Of a DNA stretch of 64,000 nt, positions 29,670-38,875 are shown piece by piece. The DNA is from Agrococcus jejuensis (GTDB lineage Bacteria; Actinomycetota; Actinomycetes; Actinomycetales; Microbacteriaceae): positions 124,001-188,000 of the forward strand of contig NZ_VEFR01000002.1 of NCBI RefSeq assembly GCF_007679035.1, in the 5' to 3' direction. Numbering within the stretch: position 1 is the first letter of the stretch; each line of letters starts with the position of its first letter. A program made the translations under genes and the position numbers. The notes under the pieces were generated by a model. The model did not search any database. It was not told the DNA's origin and saw only the letters and a list, made by a program, of their open reading frames with translations.

Positions 29670-29719
29670 GTGGTCTCGTGACGGCGGCAGCCTTCGGCTG
29701 CGGCCTCCTCGACCGGCTG
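29670..29719 (-). repeat. Palindromic intergenic repeat, copy 6
   Basis: TGGTCTCGTGACGGCGGCAG, central CCTTCGGCTGC hairpin, then GGCCTCCTCGACCGGCTGG. Closest in its centre to copy 1 near rpmJ. It ends 20 bp from the hutI stop. Confidence 0.65.
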
Positions 29720-29739
29720 GGGTGGAGCGGCCGCTCGCG

Positions 29740-30924
29740 CTAGACGACCCGAGCGCCCGCCCTCCAGACCGCGTGCGTGAGAGGGACGCCCGGACGGTAG
29801 GCCAGGTGCGCCGCCGACGGGGCATCGAGCACGTGCAGGTCGGCGCGGGCGCCGACGCGGAGGCGGCCGAGGTCGGGCAGCCCCGGCGTGGGCTCGTCAC
29901 GGCCAAGCGCGATGGCGCCACCGAGCGTCGCCGCGCGCACGGCCTCCGCGACCGTGAGCCGCTGCTGCAGCACGGCGGTCGCGACGCAGAACGCCATCGA
30001 CGTCGTGTACGACGTGCCGGGGTTCGCGTTCGACGCGATCGCGACGACCGCGCCCGCATCGACGAGGGCCCGTGCCGGGGCGAGGGGCATGCGCGTCGAC
30101 AGGTCGCACGCGGGCAGCAGGGTCGCGACGGTGCCGCGCGCCCCGTCCGCCCACGAGTCCGCGAGCATGCGGATCTCGTCGTCGGACACGAAGCCGACGT
30201 GGTCGACGCTCGCCGCACCGAGCTCGACGGCGAGCGCGACCCCCGGCCCGGGCCCGAGCTGGTTGCCGTGCACCCGCAGCGCCAGACCCGCATCCCGCCC
30301 GGCCTCGAGCACGCGTCGCGAGTGCGCCTCGTCGAAGGCACCGCGCTCGCAGAACACGTCGATCGCGTCGACGTGCGGGCGCACGGCGTCGAGCATCGGC
30401 CCGACGACCTCGTCGAGGTAGCCGTCGGCGTCCCGTCCGTCAGGCACGAGGTGCGCACCGAGGAACGTGACGGCGTCCGCGCGGGAACGGGCGATGCGTG
30501 CCGACCGCTCCTCGTCGGCGATCGTGAGCCCATAGCCGGTCTTCGTCTCGAACGCCGTCGTGCCGCCGCGCAGCATCTCGTCGACGAGACGGTCGTACCG
30601 CGCCTGCAGCTCGGCATCCGTCGCCGCACGCGTGGCCGCGACCGTCGTGGCGATGCCGCCGGCCGCGTACGCCTGCCCCGCCATGCGCGCCTCGAACTCC
30701 GCGCCGCGGTCGCCCGCGAACACGAGGTGCGTGTGGCTGTCGACCCAGCCGGGCAGCACGGCCCGGCCGTCGACGTCGACGCGCGCATCCGCCGCCGGCG
30801 CATGGGCTGCGGGCCCGACCCACGCGACGACCTCGCCCTCGAGCACGACGGCGGCATCCGCGAGCCGGCCCGCGGCGTCGTTGGTCGTGAGCTCGGCGAT
30901 GCCCGTCACGAGGGTCGAAGGCAT
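29740..30924 (-). CDS. hutI: Imidazolonepropionase
   Basis: A 394-residue metal-dependent amidohydrolase that opens imidazolone-propionate to N-formimidoyl-glutamate. Metal site VDSHTHLVFAGDRGAEF at the start of the barrel, FETKTGYGLTIADEERSARI, LRVHGNQLGPG and ALASNANPGTSY-like IASNANPGTSYTTSM are diagnostic. ATG 30924 overlaps the hutU stop by one base (TGATG). Confidence 0.95.
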   Translation of the reverse strand: MPSTLVTGIAELTTNDAAGRLADAAVVLEGEVVAWVGPAAHAPAADARVDVDGRAVLPGWVDSHTHLVFAGDRGAEFEARMAGQAYAAGGIATTVAATRAATDAELQARYDRLVDEMLRGGTTAFETKTGYGLTIADEERSARIARSRADAVTFLGAHLVPDGRDADGYLDEVVGPMLDAVRPHVDAIDVFCERGAFDEAHSRRVLEAGRDAGLALRVHGNQLGPGPGVALAVELGAASVDHVGFVSDDEIRMLADSWADGARGTVATLLPACDLSTRMPLAPARALVDAGAVVAIASNANPGTSYTTSMAFCVATAVLQQRLTVAEAVRAATLGGAIALGRDEPTPGLPDLGRLRVGARADLHVLDAPSAAHLAYRPGVPLTHAVWRAGARVV

Positions 30925-32594
30925 CACGACTCCCGCATGGGGATGCGGATGCCGTGCTGGTCGGCGAACGCGTCGGCCTCCTCGTAGCCCGCGTCCGCAT
31001 GCCGCAGCACGCCCATCGCGGGATCGTTGCGCAGCACGGCCTCGAGGCGCTCGGCCGCGAGCGGCGTGCCGTCGGCGACCGTCACCTGGCCCGCGTGGAT
31101 CGAGCGGCCCATGCCGACGCCGCCGCCGTGGTGGATCGACACCCAGCTCGCTCCCGACGCCGTCGCCGTGAGCGCGTTGAGCAGCGGCCAGTCGGCGATG
31201 GCGTCGGAGCCGTCCTTCATGGCCTCCGTCTCGCGGTACGGGCTCGCGACCGAGCCCGCGTCGAGGTGGTCGCGACCGATGACGATCGGCGCCGACAGCT
31301 CGCCCGACGCGACCATCTCGTTGAAGCGCAGGCCTGCGAGATGCCGCTGCTCGGCACCGAGCCAGCAGATGCGCGCCGGCAGGCCCTGGTAGGCGACGCG
31401 CTCCCCCGCGAGCTCGATCCAACGCCGCAGATGCGGGTCGTCGCCGAAGAGCTCGAGGATCGCCGCGTCGGTCTTCGCGATGTCCTCGGGGTCGCCCGAG
31501 AGCGCCACCCAGCGGAACGGCCCCTTGCCGACGGCGAAGAGCGGGCGGATGTACGCCGGCACGAACCCGGGGAAGTCGAACGCCCGCGCGTACCCGCCCT
31601 CGCGCGCCTCGGCGCGCAGCGAGTTGCCGTAGTCGAACACCTCGGCGCCGGCGTCCTGGAAGCCGACCATCGCCTCGACGTGGCGCGCCATCGATGCGCG
31701 CGCCGCGGCGACGAATGCCTCGGGGTCGCGCTCGCGCGCCGCATCCCAGTCCTCGAACGCCACGTCGCTCGGCAGGTACGCGAGCGGGTCGTGCGCGCTC
31801 GTCTGGTCGGTGACGACGTCGATCGGCGCCTCCATCGCGAGCAGCTGCGGCACCAGGTCGGCGGCGTTGCCGAGCACGCCGATCGACAGCGCCCGACCCT
31901 CGTCGCGCGCGACGACGGCGCGTGCGAGCGCGTCCTCCACCGAGTCCGCCTGCTCGTCGAGGTAGCGGTGCTCGATGCGGCGGGCGATGCGCGAGGCATC
32001 CACCTCGATGCAGATCGCGACGCCGCCCTGCATCGTCACGGCGAGCGGCTGCGCGCCGCCCATGCCGCCGAGACCGGCCGTGAGGGTGATGGTGCCGGCG
32101 AGCGACTCGCGGCCGAGCGCGCGGGCGACGGCGCCGAACGTCTCGTACGTGCCCTGCAGGATGCCCTGCGTGCCGATGTAGATCCACGACCCGGCCGTCA
32201 TCTGGCCGTACATCATGAGGCCGGCGGCCTCGAGGCGTCGCAGCTCGGGCCACGTCGCCCACTCGCCGACGAGGTTCGAGTTGGCGATGAGCACGCGCGG
32301 CGCCCGCTCGTGGGTGCGCAGCACGCCGACGGGCTTGCCCGACTGCACGAGCAGCGTCTCGTCGTCGCCGAGGGTCTCGAGCGTGCGCACGATCGCGTCG
32401 AACGCCTCCCACGACCGGGCGGCCTTGCCCGTGCCGCCGTAGACGACGAGCGCGTCGGGATGCTCGGCGACCTCGGGGTCGAGGTTGTTCTGCAGCATGC
32501 GCAGCACCGCCTCCTGCTGCCACCCCTTCGTGTGCAGCTGCGTGCCGCGGTGCGCGCGCACGGGACGCGGGCCGCTCGTGGTGGGACCGGTCAT
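30924..32594 (-). CDS. hutU: Urocanate hydratase
   Basis: A 556-residue NAD-dependent enzyme turning urocanate into imidazolone-propionate. Landmarks are [35 protein letters not shown], the NAD-binding [31 protein letters not shown] and [22 protein letters not shown] 32594 overlaps the hutH stop by 4 bases, so hutH-hutU-hutI are coupled. Confidence 0.97.
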   Translation of the reverse strand: MTGPTTSGPRPVRAHRGTQLHTKGWQQEAVLRMLQNNLDPEVAEHPDALVVYGGTGKAARSWEAFDAIVRTLETLGDDETLLVQSGKPVGVLRTHERAPRVLIANSNLVGEWATWPELRRLEAAGLMMYGQMTAGSWIYIGTQGILQGTYETFGAVARALGRESLAGTITLTAGLGGMGGAQPLAVTMQGGVAICIEVDASRIARRIEHRYLDEQADSVEDALARAVVARDEGRALSIGVLGNAADLVPQLLAMEAPIDVVTDQTSAHDPLAYLPSDVAFEDWDAARERDPEAFVAAARASMARHVEAMVGFQDAGAEVFDYGNSLRAEAREGGYARAFDFPGFVPAYIRPLFAVGKGPFRWVALSGDPEDIAKTDAAILELFGDDPHLRRWIELAGERVAYQGLPARICWLGAEQRHLAGLRFNEMVASGELSAPIVIGRDHLDAGSVASPYRETEAMKDGSDAIADWPLLNALTATASGASWVSIHHGGGVGMGRSIHAGQVTVADGTPLAAERLEAVLRNDPAMGVLRHADAGYEEADAFADQHGIRIPMRES

Positions 32595-34165
32595 CGGTCG
32601 CTCCTTCCGTGGGCGTCGGCGGTCGCCGGCGCGAGTCGTGGGTCGAGCTCGTGGATGCGGGCAGCCGCGAGCAGCGCACCCGACGCGACGAGCTCGCGCA
32701 CGCCGGCGATGTCGGGCGCGAGGAATCGGTCGGGACCGGCGCCGGGCACGCGCTCGCGGATCGCCGCGATCGCCGCACCCGTGCGCTCGCCCGGCGCGTC
32801 CGCGCGCAGGTCGATGCCGCGCGCCGCGGTCATGGCCTCGATCGCGAGCACCTGCTCGAGGCCGTCGATGGCACGGCGCAGCTTGCGCGCGGCGCCCCAT
32901 CCCATCGACACGTGGTCCTCCTGCATGGCGCTCGACGGGATCGAGTCGACCGACGCGGGCACCGCGAGGCGCTTGAGCTCCGAGACGATGCCGGCCTGCG
33001 TGTACTGGGCGATCATGAGGCCCGAGTCGACGCCGGGCTCGGCGGCGAGGAACGGCGGCAGGCCGTGGCTGCGCGCGGGGTCGAGGAAGCGGTCGGTGCG
33101 GCGCTCGCTCATCGACGCGACGTCGGCGACGACGATCGCGAGGAAGTCGAGCACGGCCGCGACGGGGGCGCCGTGGAAGTTGCCGTTGGAGACGATGCGG
33201 CCATCGAGCGTCACGACCGGGTTGTCGATCGCGGAGTCGAGCTCGATCGCTGCGACGCGCGCGGCGTGCTCGGCGGTGTCCCTCGCGGTGCCGTGCACCT
33301 GCGGCGCGCAGCGCAGCGAGTAGGCGTCCTGCACGCGCGTGTCCTCGGGGCCGGCGTGGCTCGCGACGATGGGGCTGCCGGCGAGGAGGCCATGGATGCG
33401 CGCGGCGCTCGCCGCCTGCCCCGCATGCGGGCGCAGCGCCTGCAGGTCGGCGGCGAAGGGCGAGTCGGTGCCGAGCAGCCCCTCGACGCTCATGGCGGCG
33501 GCGAGGTCGGCCGTGTCGAGCAGGCGGGCGAGGTCGTCGAGCGCGAGGCACAGCATGCCGAGCATGCCGTCGGTGCCGTTGACGAGCGCGAGGCCCTCCT
33601 TCTCGGCGAGCACGACGGGCGCGATGCCGGCGGCGGCGAGCGCCTCGGCGGCGGGCTGCACGACGCCGTCGACGCGCACGTCGCCCTCGCCCATGAGCGC
33701 GAGCGCCACATGCGACAGCGGCGCGAGGTCGCCCGAGCAGCCGAGCGAGCCGTGCTCGCCGATGACGGGGTGGATGGCGGCGTTGAGCAGCGCGGCGTAC
33801 GTCTCGACGACGATCGGGCGCACGCCCGTGCGGCCGGTCGCGAGCGTGCGCAGGCGCAGCAGCATGAGGGCGCGCACGACCTCGTCCTCGACGGGCGCGC
33901 CCGACGACGCCGCGTGGCTGCGGATGAGCGACTGCTGCAGGCGCGTGCGGTCGGCCGGGGCGATCGCGGTCGTCGCGAGGGCGCCGAAGCCGGTGGAGAT
34001 GCCGTAGTGCGGCCGGTCGTCGTCGGCGAGCGCGTCGACGAGGGCGCGCGTCTCGGCGACGGCCGCGAGGGCGTCGGGGTGGATGCGCACGCGTGCGCCG
34101 TGCCTGGCGACCGCGACGACGTCGGCGGCTGCGAGGGGCTGCGCCCCGATGACGATGTCCTGCAT
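32591..34165 (-). CDS. hutH: Histidine ammonia-lyase
   Basis: A 524-residue enzyme deaminating histidine to urocanate. The [15 protein letters not shown] loop has the catalytic tyrosine. The tripeptide that cyclises into the MIO cofactor reads Cys-Ser-Gly in [14 protein letters not shown] instead of the common Ala-Ser-Gly; Ser-Gly, which are essential, are kept. [20 protein letters not shown] and [19 protein letters not shown] are typical. First gene of the operon; GGAGG lies very close to ATG 34165. Confidence 0.96.
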   Translation of the reverse strand: MQDIVIGAQPLAAADVVAVARHGARVRIHPDALAAVAETRALVDALADDDRPHYGISTGFGALATTAIAPADRTRLQQSLIRSHAASSGAPVEDEVVRALMLLRLRTLATGRTGVRPIVVETYAALLNAAIHPVIGEHGSLGCSGDLAPLSHVALALMGEGDVRVDGVVQPAAEALAAAGIAPVVLAEKEGLALVNGTDGMLGMLCLALDDLARLLDTADLAAAMSVEGLLGTDSPFAADLQALRPHAGQAASAARIHGLLAGSPIVASHAGPEDTRVQDAYSLRCAPQVHGTARDTAEHAARVAAIELDSAIDNPVVTLDGRIVSNGNFHGAPVAAVLDFLAIVVADVASMSERRTDRFLDPARSHGLPPFLAAEPGVDSGLMIAQYTQAGIVSELKRLAVPASVDSIPSSAMQEDHVSMGWGAARKLRRAIDGLEQVLAIEAMTAARGIDLRADAPGERTGAAIAAIRERVPGAGPDRFLAPDIAGVRELVASGALLAAARIHELDPRLAPATADAHGRSDR

Positions 34166-34219
34166 GCCTCCATCTCAGCCGTGCGTCCCGGGCGGCGCAT
34201 CGGCGCGTGGGATGCTGGT

Positions 34220-34235
34220 GTCCGAGATCTCGGAC
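34220..34235. promoter_or_regulatory. 16-bp perfect palindrome between hutH and the IclR regulator
   Basis: GTCCGAGATCTCGGAC is a perfect palindrome in the 98-bp divergent gap, 54 bp from hutH and 28 bp from the regulator start, followed by half-site-like GACTCGGACTCGG. It is the obvious operator for the adjacent IclR-family protein, which would control both hutHUI and itself. Confidence 0.6.
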
Positions 34236-34263
34236 TCCGCGGGACTCGGACTCGGAGGTGACG

Positions 34264-35058
34264 ATGCCGACGCCGCGCATGCCCGCCGCGCGCCATGCGC
34301 TGCGCGTGCTCGCGCTGCTCGCCGAGCATCTCGGCCCCGTGCGCGCGCAGACCATCGCGCGCGACCTCGGCATCCCGCGCTCGACGACGTACGACCTGCT
34401 CGCGGTCATGCGCGACGAGGGCTTCCTCGTGCACTACCCCGAGCTCGGCGCCTGGGGCCCGAGCGCGCGCGTCGCGCGCATCGGCTCGCGCGTCGACGCC
34501 GCGACGCGGATCGAGCGGCTCGGGCAGCCGCTGCTCGACCGGCTCGTGCGCGCCTCGCCCGTGCCGGCGACCGCGCATCTCGCCGTGCTGTCGGGCGTCG
34601 ACGTGCGCTACGCGGGCCGTGGCTCGGCGCGCCGCTCCCCCACGACGGTGTCGAGCGTCGGCGTGCGCCTGCCGGCCGTGCGCACCGCGACCGGGCGCGC
34701 GCTGCTCGCCGCCCTCGACGACGCGCAGGTCCGCGCCCTCGTGCCGCATGACGCCGATCTCGCAGGCGGCGAGCCCGCGACGCGTGCCGCCCTCGGCCGG
34801 ATGCTCGCCGACGTGCGCGCCAGAGGCTGGGCGCTCGAGCGCGGCGACGTCGACCCCGCCTACGGCTCGGTCGCCGCCGCGGCGATCGACGCGGTCGGCG
34901 ATCCCGTCGCCGGCGTCGGCGTCACGGTGCGGCTCGACGACGCCGACGCCGCCGAGGCGTGGCCGGCGCTGCAGGCGCTCGTCGTCGACGTCGCGCGCGA
35001 CCTCAGCGCGCGGCTCGCCGCTCGCCGCTCCCAGGCCACGACCGGCGGGCGCGCGTAG
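34264..35058 (+). CDS. IclR-family transcriptional regulator (probable hut regulator)
   Basis: A 264-residue protein with an N-terminal winged helix-turn-helix ([40 protein letters not shown]) and a C-terminal IclR ligand-binding domain ([51 protein letters not shown]). The start ATG 34264 is backed by GGAGG 5 nt upstream; longer starts are rejected. Divergence from hutH suggests control of histidine use by urocanate or a related ligand; this is inference from position. Confidence 0.85.
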   Translation: MPTPRMPAARHALRVLALLAEHLGPVRAQTIARDLGIPRSTTYDLLAVMRDEGFLVHYPELGAWGPSARVARIGSRVDAATRIERLGQPLLDRLVRASPVPATAHLAVLSGVDVRYAGRGSARRSPTTVSSVGVRLPAVRTATGRALLAALDDAQVRALVPHDADLAGGEPATRAALGRMLADVRARGWALERGDVDPAYGSVAAAAIDAVGDPVAGVGVTVRLDDADAAEAWPALQALVVDVARDLSARLAARRSQATTGGRA

Positions 35059-35068
35059 CGTCCGTCGC

Positions 35069-35668
35069 ATGCATCGCCTCCGCCGCATGGCCCTCGCCGT
35101 CGTCGGCGCCGGCGCGCTCGCCGGCTGCGTCGTCGTGCCGCCCGCGGCAGCACCGGGGACGCAGGCTCCCGTCGTGCCGCCGTCGCCCACCACGACGCCG
35201 AGCGCGAGCCCGACCCTGACGCCGACCACGCCGACGCCGACGCCGAGCGCGACCCAGCCCGCCGCCGGCTCCGCGGTCGTCGACGGCGGCTGCTCGACGG
35301 CCTTCCTCGAGGAGGCGATGTTCGGCTACGACGCCGCGACGATCCAGCCCGGGTTCACGCCCGCGACCGTCCTCGACGGCCTCACGATCGCGTGCGCCGC
35401 GACGCAGCCCAGCGACATCCTCGACTCCGTCGGCACCTACGCCCTGGCCCTGATCCCGGCAGGCGACGGCGTGCTCGCCGACCTCGACGCGCGCATCCTC
35501 GCCACCGGCCTCACCCCGAACCCGTTCGTCGCCGGCATCTACGAGGACGCCGTCGGCGACCCGATCGCCTTCCTCGAGCCGCTGCCCGACATGATCCGCA
35601 TCAGCGAGCTGACGCCCGTGTCGGATGCCGACCTGTGGGTCAGCGTGCAGTGGTACGCGAAGCCGTGA
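35069..35668 (+). CDS. Small secreted lipoprotein of unknown function
   Basis: A 199-residue protein with a lipoprotein signal (MHRLRRMALAVVGAGALAGC; lipobox ALAGC), then a Thr/Pro/Ser-rich spacer of about 40 residues and a globular domain of about 130 residues with two cysteines (GGCSTAF and IACAATQ) that could form a disulfide. No family recognised. TAGCGT-N7-ATG (35056-35061) suggests a leaderless mRNA whose -10 box overlaps the regulator's stop codon. Confidence 0.75.
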   Translation: MHRLRRMALAVVGAGALAGCVVVPPAAAPGTQAPVVPPSPTTTPSASPTLTPTTPTPTPSATQPAAGSAVVDGGCSTAFLEEAMFGYDAATIQPGFTPATVLDGLTIACAATQPSDILDSVGTYALALIPAGDGVLADLDARILATGLTPNPFVAGIYEDAVGDPIAFLEPLPDMIRISELTPVSDADLWVSVQWYAKP

Positions 35669-35678
35669 CGGCGACGCG

Positions 35679-36140
35679 TCAGAGGGTGCGCGTCATGAAG
35701 ACGCTGCTCGGGTCCAGCACGTACGAGCCGAACGGCGCGCATTCCGCGAAGCCGCCCCGCGCGTAGAGGCCTCGCGCCGCCGCGAAGTACGGCTCGGCGC
35801 CCGTCTCGAGGCTCACGCGCGTCGCGCCGCTCGCGCGGGCCTCGGCGAGCACATGGTCGAGCAGCAGCCGGCCGAGGCCCGCGCCGCGACGCGCGCCCGA
35901 GACGCGCATCGACTTCAGCTCGACGTGGCCGGGCTCGAGCGGCGCGAGCGCCACGGTGCCCTGCACGCCGCCGTCGTCGCCGCGCAGCACCCACAGCCGT
36001 ATGCCCGGCGCACGCAGCGCCGCGACGTCGAGCGCGTGCACCGACTCGGGCGGCGAGACGCTGCGCATGTCGGCGAGGTGCTCGTCGAGGAAGGCGACGA
36101 CGTCGTCGGCGATGGAGGCGTCGAGCGCGATCGCGGGCAT
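35679..36140 (-). CDS. GNAT-family N-acetyltransferase
   Basis: A 153-residue acetyltransferase. The acetyl-CoA loop is GARRGAGLGRLLLDHVLAEA (motif A, R/Q-x-x-G-x-G/A type) preceded by VELKSMRVS, with the C-terminal YARGGFAECAPFG (motif B). VLRGDDGGVQGTVALAPLE is the central beta strand. Acceptor substrate unknown. The start ATG 36140 has TAGCGT-N7-ATG upstream, so a leaderless transcript is likely. Confidence 0.85.
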   Translation of the reverse strand: MPAIALDASIADDVVAFLDEHLADMRSVSPPESVHALDVAALRAPGIRLWVLRGDDGGVQGTVALAPLEPGHVELKSMRVSGARRGAGLGRLLLDHVLAEARASGATRVSLETGAEPYFAAARGLYARGGFAECAPFGSYVLDPSSVFMTRTL

Positions 36141-36184
36141 GGCTGCGACGCTACCCGGCGTCGATGACGACGAGATGTCGCGCG

Positions 36185-36748
36185 TCAGCCGGCGAGCACC
36201 TCGGCGAGCGTCGGCGCGTCGAGGTCCTTCTGGCTGATGATCGAGCGGTCGTCGCGGTCGGGCTCGATGGGCCACAGGATGCCGAGCTCGGGGTCGAGCG
36301 GCGTGATGGCGACGCCGGCCATGCCGGGCACCCACTCGCTCGTGAAGCAGTACACGTACTGGGTCGGGGTGTCGCCCGTCGACTGGAAGCCGTTGCAGAC
36401 GCCCTCGGGCACGAGGATCTGCGTGCCGGGCTGCAGGTCGGTCTGGAAGACGTTGCCGCGCGTCGGCGAGCCGGGGCGCGTGTCGACCCAGGCGCCGTAC
36501 GCCGTGCCGTGCGCGATCGCGATGAGCTTGACCATCGACTCGCCGTGCATGCCGCGCATGCCGCCGGGCTTCGTCTCGGTCACGTTGACCTGCTGGAACG
36601 CGGGCAGCGGGAAGCCTGCCTCGGCGAGCGCCGATGCGCGGAAGAACTCGCGCACCGTGCCGCGGTCGTCCGTGATCTGCTTCATCCGGATCAGGGCGAG
36701 GCCCTCGATGCTGGTCGTCTGCACGTCGAAGTCGATGATGTCCACCAC
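36185..36748 (-). CDS. RmlC-like dTDP-4-dehydrorhamnose 3,5-epimerase family protein
   Basis: A 187-residue cupin. RGTVREFFRASALAEAGFPL, QVNVTETKPGGMRGMHGES (with the catalytic-base His of RGxH), the WVDTRPGSPTRG strand and LVPEGVCNGFQSTGD match the RmlC family, which epimerises dTDP-4-keto-6-deoxyglucose in deoxysugar synthesis. No other rml genes are adjacent, so the true substrate is open. GTG 36748 start; TAGGCT lies 8 bp upstream. Confidence 0.75.
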   Translation of the reverse strand: MVDIIDFDVQTTSIEGLALIRMKQITDDRGTVREFFRASALAEAGFPLPAFQQVNVTETKPGGMRGMHGESMVKLIAIAHGTAYGAWVDTRPGSPTRGNVFQTDLQPGTQILVPEGVCNGFQSTGDTPTQYVYCFTSEWVPGMAGVAITPLDPELGILWPIEPDRDDRSIISQKDLDAPTLAEVLAG

Positions 36749-36809
36749 GGTCGACCAGCCTAGTCGGCGCGCTCGGGCGCCGTGGACGCCGTGGCGCTAG
36801 CGTGCGTGC

Positions 36810-37496
36810 ATGACGAGGTCCGTGGTGCCCAGCATCCGACGCCGACCCGCTCGGTGGGTGGCGACGCTCGCGGCGAGCGCCGTCGCGCTCGTCGGCTGCA
36901 CGACCGGCCCGTCGACCACGCCGGCCGCATCCCCGACCGCGACGACGAGCGACCAGGTCGTGCGCATGGCCGTCGTCGGCGACTCCATCACCGACGCCGA
37001 CAGCCCCGACCTCGCGAACGGCGACCTCGGGGCGCAGTCGTGGGTCGCGCACGCGGTCGACGACGAGGTGGCGTTCGCGGGCGGATGGGCCGAGTGGGGC
37101 GCGCGGACCGCGCAGATGGCCGACGCGATCGCCGCGCCGTTCGACGCCGACGTGCTCGTGATCCTCGCAGGCACGAACGACGCCCTGGGCGACGACCTGG
37201 CGGCCGACGTCGGCGCGCAGCTCGTGCGCATCGTCGAACGCGCGGGCGTGGACGAGGTGGTCGTGTCGTCCATCCCGCCGCTCGCGTCGGCACCCGACCG
37301 ATCCGACGCCGTCAACGACTTCCTCGAGCCCTTCGTCGCGCAGCAGGGCTGGACGTGGGTCGACGCGTCGGCCGGCCTGCGCGACGGCGACGGGTTCGTC
37401 GCCGGCACGAGCTACGACGGCGTGCACCTCACCGAGGCGGGCGCCGGCCTCCTCGGCGCCGCGATCCGCACGGCGGTCGTTGACGCCGCACCCTGA
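36810..37496 (+). CDS. SGNH/GDSL-family lipoprotein hydrolase
   Basis: A 228-residue protein with a lipoprotein signal (RWVATLAASAVALVGC), a short Thr/Pro/Ala spacer, and a complete SGNH hydrolase: block I AVVGDSITDAD with the Ser nucleophile, Gly in AGGWAEWG, block III LAGTNDALGD, and block V SYDGVHLTEAG with Asp and His. A cell-envelope esterase or lipase is likely. TAGCGT-N6-ATG (36798-36803) suggests a leaderless mRNA. Divergent from the RmlC-like gene. Confidence 0.85.
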   Translation: MTRSVVPSIRRRPARWVATLAASAVALVGCTTGPSTTPAASPTATTSDQVVRMAVVGDSITDADSPDLANGDLGAQSWVAHAVDDEVAFAGGWAEWGARTAQMADAIAAPFDADVLVILAGTNDALGDDLAADVGAQLVRIVERAGVDEVVVSSIPPLASAPDRSDAVNDFLEPFVAQQGWTWVDASAGLRDGDGFVAGTSYDGVHLTEAGAGLLGAAIRTAVVDAAP

Positions 37497-37520
37497 CCGG
37501 GCGTCCTCCCCCGACGACGA

Positions 37521-37552
37521 AGCAGGGGGCCCGCCGAAGCGGACCCCCTGCT
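37521..37552. terminator. Bidirectional terminator between the SGNH gene and tuf
   Basis: A 14-bp stem with one mismatch around a CGAA loop (AGCAGGGGG arm with CCCCCTGCT arm) lies 25 bp from the SGNH stop and 17 bp from the tuf stop, serving both convergent genes. Confidence 0.7.
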
Positions 37553-37568
37553 GCTCGCAGTCAGATGA

Positions 37569-38762
<1,194 letters not shown>

Positions 38763-38834
38763 TGTGTCCTCCTAGGACGTCTTTCCGGGTGCCTCGCGCG
38801 CGCGGCGACGAAGCAGTTCTTGGGGTATGCAGTT

Positions 38835-38864
38835 ATGGTAGCCGGGCTCGGCCCTCAGACCGAA
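38835..38864 (-). promoter_or_regulatory. Candidate tuf promoter overlapping a fusA hairpin
   Basis: TTCGGT (38864-38859), 18 bp, TACCAT (38840-38835) on the minus strand; start near 38828. The spacer and -35 element lie inside a hairpin (38841-38870, GCCGGGCTCGG with CCGAACCCGGC, one G-U) that follows the fusA stop, so the same DNA may end fusA transcripts and start tuf transcripts. Confidence 0.4.
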
Positions 38865-38875
38865 CCCGGCCGGGC

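Larger units (their letters stand above)
29293..29722. repeat. Two tandem copies (period about 218 bp) of a composite intergenic element
   Basis: The 454-bp gap between convergent hutG and hutI is filled by an imperfect tandem duplication. Each copy has a unique-looking lead (CGCACCTC near 29315 and 29533), a forward palindromic repeat, a spacer, then an inverted palindromic repeat. The spacers still align (GACCATGCG and GTCACGTGGTCTCGTGACGG occur in both). There is no coding potential I would support. The hairpins probably act as a bidirectional terminator. Confidence 0.7.

Noticed and set aside
29293..29722. CRISPR-like array of short repeats
   Set aside because: Repeats alternate in orientation, unit lengths differ, spacers are themselves duplicated, and no cas genes are nearby; they are palindromic intergenic elements.
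30924..34409. 1161-codon frame joining hutU to upstream codons
   Set aside because: The part upstream of 32594 is a shadow of hutH; ATG 32594 overlapping the hutH stop is the proper hutU start.
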